From the NCBI GenBank assembly GCA_937927675.1, contig CALBSG010000150.1, positions 1-35,147 on the forward strand: DNA of 35,147 bases, given 5' to 3'. Positions 23,320-30,435 of the stretch are shown here, piece by piece. The stretch comes from an uncultured Paracoccaceae bacterium. GTDB lineage: Bacteria > Pseudomonadota > Alphaproteobacteria > Rhodobacterales > Rhodobacteraceae. Below the pieces are notes generated by a model, which worked only from the letters and a program-made list of their open reading frames with translations, was not told the origin of the DNA and did not search any database. Numbering within the stretch: position 1 is the first letter of the stretch; each line of letters opens with the position of its first letter. The position numbers and the translations under genes were made by a program.

Positions 23320-25194
23320 ATGGCCAGCGTCATCGCCTTGCAGCCAAGGGGGCAGTTTGCTCCCTTGCAAGACACTGCCCCAGTTGCGCCGCCCTCACGG
23401 GCGGAGGCCTTGGCGCAGGTCTTGCTGACCGATGCTCAAGTGTCACCGCATGCCATGGTTGAGGCGCTGCGCCTGCATCGCGCGCGGGGCGGGCGTTTTG
23501 CCGATGTCTTGCTTACGCGCGGGCTGGTGGCAGAGGCCCCGCTGTATCAGGCCATGGCGCGGGTCTGGCAGGTCGGCCTGCTTGATACGGCCGCCCTTCG
23601 CCCCGACGCCCGGCTGATCGACCGTTTTGGCGCGGTGAATTGCATGGCCCTGCACCTTCTGCCCTGCCGGGTTCTGGGGGGCGGCACGCTGGTCGCCACC
23701 GCATATCCCGAAGATTTCCACCGCCATCGCCCCCAACTCGAGGCCCTGTTCGGCCCGGTGATGATGACCCTGGCCCCCCGCGCTGCGATTGAAACGGCCC
23801 TTCTGGCCGCGCGCGGTGCCGGGTTGGCGCAACTGGCCGAAACGCGGGTGCCCCTGCCCGACAGTTGCCGCAGGTATCGGGCCGCTGCCTACCGCCTGCC
23901 CTCGGCCATTCTGGGCTTGGTGCTGCTGCTGGCCGCGACGCTTTGGCCATCACACGCGCTGTTGGGTCTGACCCTCTTTGCGCTGCTGTCCGGCACGGCC
24001 TTTACCGGGCTGAAGATGGCCGCCCTGTTTGGGGCTCTTCTCAAACGGAAAGAGCCGCCCGCCCCCATCATTGCACGCCTGCCCATCGTATCGGTCATGG
24101 TCGCGCTTTACCGAGAGGCGAACATCGCGCCGCGCTTGGTCAAGCGGTTGGGAAAGCTTGATTATCCGCAGGAACTTTTGGATGTGCTGCTGGTTGTCGA
24201 GGCCGATGACCACCTGACTCGCGCGGCCCTTGATCGCGCCGATCTGCCGGGATGGATGCGCATTGTGGTGGTGCCAGATGGCACGGTAAAGACCAAACCC
24301 CGCGCGCTGAACTTTGCTTTGGACCATTGCCGCGGCAGTATCGTGGGGGTCTATGACGCCGAGGATGCGCCAGAACCGGATCAGATCCGCAAGGTGGTTG
24401 ACCGCTTTCATGCCCGTGGCCCAGATCTGGCCTGCCTGCAAGGGCGGCTCGACTTTTACAACCCGCGGGTCAATTGGTTCTCGCGCTGTTTCACCATCGA
24501 ATATGCGGCTTGGTTCCGCCTGCTTTTGCCGGGGATTGAACGGCTGGGGCTCGCCGTGCCCTTGGGCGGCACCACGCTGTTTTTCCGCCGTGCTGTGCTG
24601 GAAAACCTTGGTCGCTGGGACGCCCATAATGTGACCGAGGACGCCGATCTGGGCATGCGCCTTGCCCGGCGCGGCTATCGGACGGAACTGCTCGACACCA
24701 CCACGTTTGAAGAGGCCAATTGCCGCCCTCGCTCTTGGGTCAAGCAGCGATCACGCTGGATCAAGGGCTTCATGATGACCTGGCTGACCCATATGCGCGA
24801 CCCGATGTTGCTGTGGCGCGAATTGGGGCCACGCAAATTCTTGGGCTTTCAGCTTTTGCTGGCCGGATCGGTGCTGCATGCGCTGTTAGCCCCCGTGCTG
24901 TGGAGCTTTTGGCTCTTGGCCTTAGGCTTTTCCCATCCGGTGATGCAGATCTTGCCCGAGGGGAGATTTTTCCTGCTGATGTGCAGCTTTATGGCGGTCG
25001 AGATCAGCCTGATCGTCTTTGGCATCGCCGGACTTGCGCGCACCAGCCACAAACTCTCACCCCTTTGGGTGCCGACGATGGTGCTTTACTATCCGCTTGC
25101 CACCCTTGCCGCCTACAAGGCCGCTTGGGAAATGCTGGTCCAGCCGTTTTACTGGGACAAGACCTCGCATGGCGAGTTTGACCAGATCGGCTAG
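23320..25194 (+). CDS. GT2 glycosyltransferase with N-terminal GspE/MshEN-type domain
   Basis: Membrane-bound processive-type glycosyltransferase of 624 residues. Residues about 25-165 match the N-terminal domain of type II secretion ATPases (GRFADVLLTRGLV, then GGTLVATAYPEDFHRH and MTLAPRAAIETAL). Two helices lie at about 190-235. The GT2 catalytic core follows with VEADDH, the DxD-like YDAEDAPEPD, TEDADLG (catalytic Asp) and QRSRWIKG (QxxRW). Three or four helices end the protein. This resembles cellulose-synthase-like or XagB-type enzymes that make surface polysaccharide; the sugar is unknown. ATG 23320 follows AAAGGAGG. MshEN domains bind c-di-GMP in relatives, so allosteric control is possible. 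Confidence 0.87.
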   Translation: MASVIALQPRGQFAPLQDTAPVAPPSRAEALAQVLLTDAQVSPHAMVEALRLHRARGGRFADVLLTRGLVAEAPLYQAMARVWQVGLLDTAALRPDARLIDRFGAVNCMALHLLPCRVLGGGTLVATAYPEDFHRHRPQLEALFGPVMMTLAPRAAIETALLAARGAGLAQLAETRVPLPDSCRRYRAAAYRLPSAILGLVLLLAATLWPSHALLGLTLFALLSGTAFTGLKMAALFGALLKRKEPPAPIIARLPIVSVMVALYREANIAPRLVKRLGKLDYPQELLDVLLVVEADDHLTRAALDRADLPGWMRIVVVPDGTVKTKPRALNFALDHCRGSIVGVYDAEDAPEPDQIRKVVDRFHARGPDLACLQGRLDFYNPRVNWFSRCFTIEYAAWFRLLLPGIERLGLAVPLGGTTLFFRRAVLENLGRWDAHNVTEDADLGMRLARRGYRTELLDTTTFEEANCRPRSWVKQRSRWIKGFMMTWLTHMRDPMLLWRELGPRKFLGFQLLLAGSVLHALLAPVLWSFWLLALGFSHPVMQILPEGRFFLLMCSFMAVEISLIVFGIAGLARTSHKLSPLWVPTMVLYYPLATLAAYKAAWEMLVQPFYWDKTSHGEFDQIG

Positions 25195-25246
25195 CGCGCG
25201 TCGCGTGTATTTCCACGCACGCACCACGCGCTAACTTATTGTGGTC

Positions 25247-25291
25247 GCATGTCTTTTGCGCAAAATCGGATCCCACTTTTGCGCGACATGC
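25247..25291. repeat. Inverted repeat between convergent GT2 and GntR genes
   Basis: Left arm GCATGTC-(TTTT)-GCGCAAAA, 11-nt spacer, right arm TTTTGCGC-GACATGC: 15 paired bases with one 4-nt bulge. It ends 1 nt before the GntR stop and could terminate transcription from both sides. Confidence 0.6.
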
Positions 25292-25292
25292 T

Positions 25293-25928
25293 TTAGCGTG
25301 TCTTCAACTCGCCCGCGTCCACCCGCAGCCGCGTCTCGAAGGCCTTGGAAATATGGGATTTCAGCGCCTGGTAAGCCGCCTCGCCATCATGGGCCTCAAT
25401 CGCAGAAACGATCTGGTCATGTTCGGCCAAAGCCACCTCATCGCGCCCCTCGGCGGCAAAAGAGGTGGTTGCCATCAGGGCCATTGACCGATGCACAAGG
25501 TCCAACTGCTGCACCAAAAACCGGTTGTGGCTGGCCAGATGGATCAGCCGGTGGAACCGCTTGTTGGCGCGCGACAAGGCGCGAGGATCCCCGCCCAGAA
25601 GCGCGCGATCATCGTCGACCATGCCGCGCAGGACGCGAATTTCCTCATCCGTGGCATGGCGGGCCGCCAGCCGTGCCGCCAACCCCTCCAACTCGGTCCG
25701 CACGGTGTAAAGCTCGGCCAGTTGGTTATGGTCAAGCGAGGCCACAATCAGGCTGCGGCCATCGCGCGTCAGCATCCCTTGGGTTTCCAGCCGTTGCAGC
25801 GCCTCGCGCACGGGCGTGCGGCTGACGCCCAAGCGTTCGGCCAGTTCCGATTCGACCAAACGATCGCCGGGTTTGAAATCCCCGCGTTCGATGGCCTCAA
25901 GGATCAGCGTATAGGCGTCTTTCTGCAC
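25293..25928 (-). CDS. GntR family regulator (FadR/FCD subfamily)
   Basis: DNA-binding repressor or activator of 211 residues. The winged helix-turn-helix spans about residues 8-65 (PGDRLVESELAERLGVSRTPVREAL) and the all-helical FCD effector domain about 75-195, with Asp, Arg and His residues (RTELEG, HRLIHLASHNR, EHDQIVSAI) that usually bind metal plus a carboxylic acid ligand. Start is GTG 25928 with GGAGG upstream. Divergent from the HAD nucleotidase, convergent with GT2. Target and ligand cannot be deduced. Confidence 0.9.
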   Translation of the reverse strand: MQKDAYTLILEAIERGDFKPGDRLVESELAERLGVSRTPVREALQRLETQGMLTRDGRSLIVASLDHNQLAELYTVRTELEGLAARLAARHATDEEIRVLRGMVDDDRALLGGDPRALSRANKRFHRLIHLASHNRFLVQQLDLVHRSMALMATTSFAAEGRDEVALAEHDQIVSAIEAHDGEAAYQALKSHISKAFETRLRVDAGELKTR

Positions 25929-26025
25929 AGGCAGCCCTCCGGTTCAGGGACGCGACACTAGCGGCTTTCGCGCGGCAATCAACCCGGCCAATGGACGCGC
26001 CCCATCGCAAAGGCTACAAGGGCCT

Positions 26026-26673
26026 ATGACCAAACACCACTTCCACAACGTCTCCACCTGGGTCTTCGACCTCGACAACACGCTTTATCCCCCGCGTTAC
26101 CGCCTGTTCGACCAGATCGAAGTTCGGATGACAGAGTGGGTGATGCAAGCCCTGAAGGTCAGCCGCGACGAGGCGAACCACCTTCGCCAGCATTATTGGG
26201 ACAGCTATGGCACCACGCTTGCCGGGCTGATGCGCGAACACGCGATCGATCCGCTCCCCTATCTCGCTGCGGTGCATGACATTGATTTCAGCCTGTTGCC
26301 CAGCGACCCAGACCTTGCCGCCCGCATCGCCGATCTGCCCGGACGTCGGATTGTCTATACAAATGCCTCAGAGCCCTATGCGGTAAAGGTGCTCGAGGCA
26401 CGCGGGCTGTCGGGATTGTTCGATGCGATCTACGGCGTCGAACATGCGGGCTTTCACCCCAAACCGGACCGCGCTGCGTTTGAAATGGTCTTTGGACTGG
26501 ATGGGTTGGCCCCGACCCGCGCAGCGATGTTCGAAGATGACATCCGCAATCTGAAGGTCCCGCATGCGATGGGCATGCGCACCGTGCATGTCGCCCCCGA
26601 AGCTGCACCGCAGGATCATATCCATCACCACACCGATGATCTGGCCGCTTTCCTTGGTACCCTGACAAGATGA
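26026..26673 (+). CDS. HAD pyrimidine 5'-nucleotidase (SDT1-like)
   Basis: Haloacid dehalogenase superfamily phosphatase of 215 residues. HAD motifs in order: FDLDNTLYPP (nucleophile Asp), VYTNAS (motif II), the Lys of FHPKPD (motif III) and FEDDIRNL (motif IV). The helical cap between motifs I and II and the LYPP ending of motif I are hallmarks of the pyrimidine 5'-nucleotidase subgroup that dephosphorylates UMP/CMP. ATG 26026 with AAGGG upstream. No partner genes of the same pathway adjoin, although carA lies about 3 kb away. Confidence 0.88.
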   Translation: MTKHHFHNVSTWVFDLDNTLYPPRYRLFDQIEVRMTEWVMQALKVSRDEANHLRQHYWDSYGTTLAGLMREHAIDPLPYLAAVHDIDFSLLPSDPDLAARIADLPGRRIVYTNASEPYAVKVLEARGLSGLFDAIYGVEHAGFHPKPDRAAFEMVFGLDGLAPTRAAMFEDDIRNLKVPHAMGMRTVHVAPEAAPQDHIHHHTDDLAAFLGTLTR

Positions 26674-26762
26674 CGCAGGCGAAAGCCCCGCCTGCGGCAA
26701 TCTGCGCGCTGTAAGTTGCATCTGACAGGCATCAATTGAGACATCCCAAACCGGAGTCTCAA

Positions 26763-26981
26763 ATGTCCGTTTCATCCACCAATGCCCGCCCCCTGCCGTT
26801 GATCGGTTGGATTGCCCGCGATATCGGCCGCGATGTGAACATTGTGTTCTACCTTCTGGCCATTGCGCTGACCGCGCTGGTTCTGGCGGTCAAAATCTGG
26901 GGACCGGTGGCGCTGACCATGGCCGCACTGCCGATGGTGCCGGTGATGTTTGCGCTCTTCGTCTGGATTTCACTGCCCTAA
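26763..26981 (+). CDS. Small two-helix membrane protein
   Basis: 72 residues. A short polar N-terminus (MSVSSTNARPLPLIGWIARDIGRD) precedes two hydrophobic helices at about 25-44 and 50-71. I do not recognise a family. GGAG lies 7 nt before ATG 26763 and a strong terminator follows, so it looks like a real single-gene unit. Membrane topology would be in-in or out-out; function unknown. Confidence 0.7.
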   Translation: MSVSSTNARPLPLIGWIARDIGRDVNIVFYLLAIALTALVLAVKIWGPVALTMAALPMVPVMFALFVWISLP

Positions 26982-26996
26982 GCGCGCAAAGCAGTG

Positions 26997-27023
26997 AGCC
27001 AAAAGGAATTTCCCCTTTTGGCT
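26997..27023 (+). terminator. Hairpin terminator after small membrane protein gene
   Basis: AGCCAAAAGG, loop AATTTCC, CCTTTTGGCT: a perfect 10-bp stem 16 nt after the stop, with T-rich 3' side of the stem but only a short T-tail. Confidence 0.65.
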
Positions 27024-27050
27024 TGCACGCCCTGCCGCTACCAATGACGC

Positions 27051-27824
27051 ATGAGCCAGTCCTTGCGTCACACCATTCGCGACCTTTACGAAGGCCCCAC
27101 CGCGCGGTCGGATCGCTTTCGCTATGGTTTGATGAGCTTTGACCTTTTGACGGTCGGCTATCTGGTGGCGACCTCTTTCATCACCCGCGGCGCGCATACC
27201 GAAAACATCGACACGCTCATTGGCGCCCTGATTCTGGTCGAGGTGGCGCTGCGATACTGGTCCTCGTCGAACCTGAAACGTGATGTGTTCAGCCTTTGGG
27301 CGCTGGCCGATCTGTCCGTTGTCGCCTCGCTCTTGGCGCCGATCTGGGGCGAGGGCTTGGCCTTTCTGCGGATCTTGCGGATCTTCCGGATTCTGCACTC
27401 GCGCGAAACACTGGTGCAATTGCGCGCCGATTTCCCGCGCTTTCGCCAGAATGAAACCACCATCCGGGCCGCCATCAATCTGGCGATCTTCATCTTTGTC
27501 ATGACGGCGCTGGTTTATGAAACCCAGATCGGCCGCAACGACAAGATCGCGAACTATGTGGACGCGATGTATTTCACCGTCACAACCCTGTCGACGACGG
27601 GCTATGGCGACATCACGCTGGTCGGCAATAGCGGCAAGCTTTTGGCCGTCGTCATCATGATTTTCGGCATTTCATTGTTCCTGCGACTGGTGCAGGTGAT
27701 CCTGCGCCCGTCGAAAGCGGAATTCCCCTGCCCGACCTGCGGCTTGCGCCGCCATGACCATGACGCCGTGCATTGCAAAGCCTGCGGCAGGGTGCTGAAC
27801 ATTCCCGACGACGGGCTGGATTGA
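27051..27824 (+). CDS. Voltage-gated potassium channel with C-terminal zinc ribbon
   Basis: Six-helix channel subunit of 257 residues. S4 reads FLRILRIFRILHSRET (about 106-120) with Arg at every third position, the voltage-sensor pattern. The pore loop holds the selectivity filter TTGYGD at 182-187 and S6 follows at about 195-218. After the pore, the tail has CPTC (227-230) and CKAC (242-245), a zinc-ribbon-like pair not typical for such channels. Start ATG 27051; a modest ribosome-binding site only. Convergent with the GNAT gene. Role in K+ efflux or membrane potential control is inferred from the family. Confidence 0.9.
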   Translation: MSQSLRHTIRDLYEGPTARSDRFRYGLMSFDLLTVGYLVATSFITRGAHTENIDTLIGALILVEVALRYWSSSNLKRDVFSLWALADLSVVASLLAPIWGEGLAFLRILRIFRILHSRETLVQLRADFPRFRQNETTIRAAINLAIFIFVMTALVYETQIGRNDKIANYVDAMYFTVTTLSTTGYGDITLVGNSGKLLAVVIMIFGISLFLRLVQVILRPSKAEFPCPTCGLRRHDHDAVHCKACGRVLNIPDDGLD

Positions 27825-27848
27825 GACGGTCCTGCCCCCTGATCGCCC

Positions 27849-27865
27849 GGCCCCAAACCGGGGCC
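27849..27865 (+). terminator. GC hairpin after the channel gene
   Basis: GGCCCC, loop AAACC, GGGGCC: a 6-bp stem 25 nt after the channel stop without T-tract; weak terminator candidate. Confidence 0.4.
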
Positions 27866-27875
27866 TGCCGCGCGG

Positions 27876-27941
27876 GAGTATTTCAAAAGGCGCAAGACCA
27901 AATTCGCGCAGGCTGGCGGATTTACGCCTTTGCAAATACTC
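27876..27941. repeat. Imperfect inverted repeat with GAGTATTT arms
   Basis: GAGTATTTCAAAAGGCG at 27876-27892 and CGCCTTTGCAAATACTC at 27925-27941 are inverted copies matching at 15 of 17 positions, with 32 nt between. It fills the space between the convergent channel and GNAT genes, a position suited to bidirectional termination or to a dispersed intergenic repeat. Confidence 0.55.
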
Positions 27942-27945
27942 GAAT

Positions 27946-28401
27946 TTACGCCGGTGGCAGCGGGTCGAGCCGGAGGTCATAGGTGGCCCATTTGGTCTTT
28001 TCCGCCACGCGGTCATAAAGCGCGCGGGCGCGGTAATTGTCCTCGGCGGTGATCCAGCGGATGACGGTCCAGCCCTGCTTGCGGCCCTCGTCGGCGAGCG
28101 CGGCAATCAGCGCATCGGCAGCGCCCGACCCGCGCGCGGCGGGGTCAACGAACAGATCGTCCAGAAAGCCCCCGGTCGAGGCGGAGAGCGGGCGAGCAAA
28201 GGGGCGGAAATGGGCAAGCCCGATCAGGCGACCCTCCTCCTCGGCGACAAGGCCACGTGTCTGATGCGCGGGATCATGCAGCCAGCCCCACACGGTCGCC
28301 CGCATCTCAGGGGTTTGCGTGACCTTGTAAAAAGCGGCGTAACCGGCATAAAGCCGCTCCCATTCGGGGCGGTCGGCGGCGACAGGTGGGCGGATCAGCA
28401 T
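27946..28401 (-). CDS. GNAT family N-acetyltransferase
   Basis: Acetyl-CoA-dependent acyltransferase of 151 residues. N-terminal strand LIRPPVAADRPEWERLYAGYAAF, then the core strands GLVAEEEGRLIGLAHFR and GFLDDLFVDPAARGSGAADALI (motif A, Arg-Gly-x-Gly acetyl-CoA loop), then WITAEDNYRARALYDR (motif B). The acceptor substrate is unknown. I start at ATG 28401, preceded by AAAGGA, not the upstream in-frame ATG at 28425 that adds eight residues without an SD. Confidence 0.87.
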   Translation of the reverse strand: MLIRPPVAADRPEWERLYAGYAAFYKVTQTPEMRATVWGWLHDPAHQTRGLVAEEEGRLIGLAHFRPFARPLSASTGGFLDDLFVDPAARGSGAADALIAALADEGRKQGWTVIRWITAEDNYRARALYDRVAEKTKWATYDLRLDPLPPA

Positions 28402-28495
28402 CGGGGATGTCCTTTTTTGCCGCACTCTGCCCTTGCGCAGACGGGCAGGCCAGTGCCAGTTTCGGCGGGGTCATAGGACCATCCGGGGGCGCGTG

Positions 28496-29350
28496 ATGCG
28501 GCTGTTATCATTCAATATACAATATGGTTTTGGCGCGGATGGGGTTTATGATCTGACCCGCGCGGCAGAGGTGATCGCCGGGGCCGATATCGCCTGTCTG
28601 CAAGAGGTGGATCGGCATTGGTCACGGACCGGGTTCGACGACCAGCCCGCGTTGTTGCAAAACATGCTGCCCGACCGCTTCACGGTTTACGGCCCGGGGT
28701 ATGACATGGACGCCTCAACCGTTGCCGCCGGTCAGGTCACCAACCGCCGCCGTCAATTCGGCCCGATGATCGTCTCGCGCTGGCCGGTGTTGTGGAGCCG
28801 CCTGCATCTCTTGCCTTTGATGGCAATGCTGGATCCGATCAACACCCAGACCTGCGCCTTGGAGGCATGCATCGCGGCACCCTCTGGCCCGTTGCGCGTG
28901 GTTTCGGTTCATCTGGCGCATGTGGGCGTGGGCGAAAGGCTGGCGCAGATCGCTACCCTGAAGGCGGCACTATTGCCGGTCGGTCCATGGTCGGGCACCG
29001 ACGACGAACCGACACGCAATTGGACCGAAGGTCAGGCAGAGCCGCCCTGCCCGGCGGAAATGATCTGGATGGGCGACTTCAACTCCGAACCCGGCAGCGC
29101 GGAATATCAGGCGATCGTGGGAGAGGTGCCCTATCACCCCGGTGCGCGCTATCGCGGGGCGCTGGTGGATGCGGCGGCGGGTCTGGGTCTGCACAGCCAC
29201 GAAAAGGTAATCGCCGGGGTGCGGCGCTTGCGACAGATCGACCATATCTTCGTGGACGCGAGTTTTGCCCCCCGGTTGGGCCGGGTTTGGGCCGATACCT
29301 CTTGCCCCGCCTCGGATCATTTCCCGCTTTGGGCGGATTTGGCGCTTTAG
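28496..29350 (+). CDS. Endonuclease/exonuclease/phosphatase family protein
   Basis: EEP-fold hydrolase of 284 residues. Motifs: LLSFNIQYG (metal Asn), CLQEVDRHW (metal Glu), WMGDFNSEPG (catalytic Asp/Asn), IDHIFVD, and SDHFPLWADL (catalytic His) at the end. This family includes sphingomyelinases, inositol phosphatases and DNA nucleases; no signal peptide is visible. The N-terminal start is ATG 28496 with GGGGG upstream. It is followed, 68 nt on, by the APH-type kinase, so the three genes to 31755 may be one unit. Confidence 0.87.
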   Translation: MRLLSFNIQYGFGADGVYDLTRAAEVIAGADIACLQEVDRHWSRTGFDDQPALLQNMLPDRFTVYGPGYDMDASTVAAGQVTNRRRQFGPMIVSRWPVLWSRLHLLPLMAMLDPINTQTCALEACIAAPSGPLRVVSVHLAHVGVGERLAQIATLKAALLPVGPWSGTDDEPTRNWTEGQAEPPCPAEMIWMGDFNSEPGSAEYQAIVGEVPYHPGARYRGALVDAAAGLGLHSHEKVIAGVRRLRQIDHIFVDASFAPRLGRVWADTSCPASDHFPLWADLAL

Positions 29351-29418
29351 ACAGGTGTGACGGTGCGCGCGCTCGGCGCCGGGTTGACTTGCCCCCCGTC
29401 CTTGGGGCTGATGGCGCC

Positions 29419-30432
29419 ATGACAACAGCTGCTGATCTTCTATCCACCCGCCCGCCCGAGCTGCCCGATGCAGAGGGGAGCGCCCTTCTCGCCCTGCATT
29501 ATGGGCTGTCGGGCGCCTTGAAACGGCTGACCTCAGAACGCGATCTGAACCTGCGGCTGGACGATGGCGCGCGTCGCTATGTGGTGAAATTCGCCAACCG
29601 GGCCGAGCCGCGCGCGGTGACGGATTTTCAGACCGCCGCCCTGTTGCATCTGGAGGGCAAGGGCCTGCCCGTGCCGCAGGTGATCCGCACGACCACCGGC
29701 GCAACCGAAGTTGAAACCCCGCATGGGTTGTTGCGGGTTCTGACCTATCTCGAAGGCCAACCCTTGCACATGGCCCCGCAGACCGAGGCCCAGCGTGCGG
29801 GCATGGGGGCGATGGCCGCACGCATTTCGCTTGGGTTACAAGGCTTTGACCATCCGGGGGCGGATCACGTCCTGCAATGGGATATCAAGCAGGCCAGCGC
29901 CCTGCGGCCGCTTTTGCCCCATGTGCCAGAGGATCTGCGCGCGCTTTGCACCGCGACCTTGGATCAGTTTGACCGCCATGTGCAGCCCCGCCTTGCCGAT
30001 TGCCGCTGGCAGGTGGTGCATAACGACCTGAACCCCCACAATGTCTTGGTGGATGAGACAGCCCCCGACCGCATTTCGGGCGTTCTGGATTTCGGCGACA
30101 TGGTCCGCACGCCTATGGTCTGCGATCTGGGGGTGGCAGCGGCCTATCAGATTGATCCGCTGGCGCCTTTGGAAAGCCTTGTCACCTTTACCGCCGCCTA
30201 TCACCAGACCCTGCCGCTGACCAAGCTGGAACTGTCGTTGGTGCCAGATCTGACCGCCGCGCGGATGTTGACCACGCTGTGCATCACCTCGTGGCGGGCC
30301 GCGAAATATCACGAGAATGCCGCCTATATCCTGCGGAATTTCCCCTCTGCCCGTGCGGGACTTGTGGCGCTGGCCGCCCTGCCCCGCGAAGATGTGACAA
30401 GGGCGCTGACCCGCGCCTGCCCGATGGAGTGA
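29419..30432 (+). CDS. APH-family small-molecule kinase (hydroxylysine kinase-like)
   Basis: Protein-kinase-like fold phosphotransferase of 337 residues. The N-lobe has YVVKFANR (ATP Lys). The catalytic loop VVHNDLNPHNVLVD (HNDxxxxN, His201 to Asn208) and the metal motif LDFGDM (Asp224) are intact. APH-type enzymes paired with class III aminotransferase-fold enzymes phosphorylate hydroxylysine or ethanolamine-like alcohols for the next enzyme. I rejected a start at 28792 that would overlap the EEP gene out of frame; ATG 29419 begins at MTTAADLLSTRPPELP. The stop is 3 nt before the class III gene. Confidence 0.85.
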   Translation: MTTAADLLSTRPPELPDAEGSALLALHYGLSGALKRLTSERDLNLRLDDGARRYVVKFANRAEPRAVTDFQTAALLHLEGKGLPVPQVIRTTTGATEVETPHGLLRVLTYLEGQPLHMAPQTEAQRAGMGAMAARISLGLQGFDHPGADHVLQWDIKQASALRPLLPHVPEDLRALCTATLDQFDRHVQPRLADCRWQVVHNDLNPHNVLVDETAPDRISGVLDFGDMVRTPMVCDLGVAAAYQIDPLAPLESLVTFTAAYHQTLPLTKLELSLVPDLTAARMLTTLCITSWRAAKYHENAAYILRNFPSARAGLVALAALPREDVTRALTRACPME

Positions 30433-30435
30433 CCC

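Noticed and set aside
28792..29418. 209-residue N-terminal extension of the APH kinase
   Set aside because: It overlaps the EEP gene out of frame over most of its length and has no family similarity; ATG 29419 fits the start of the kinase fold.
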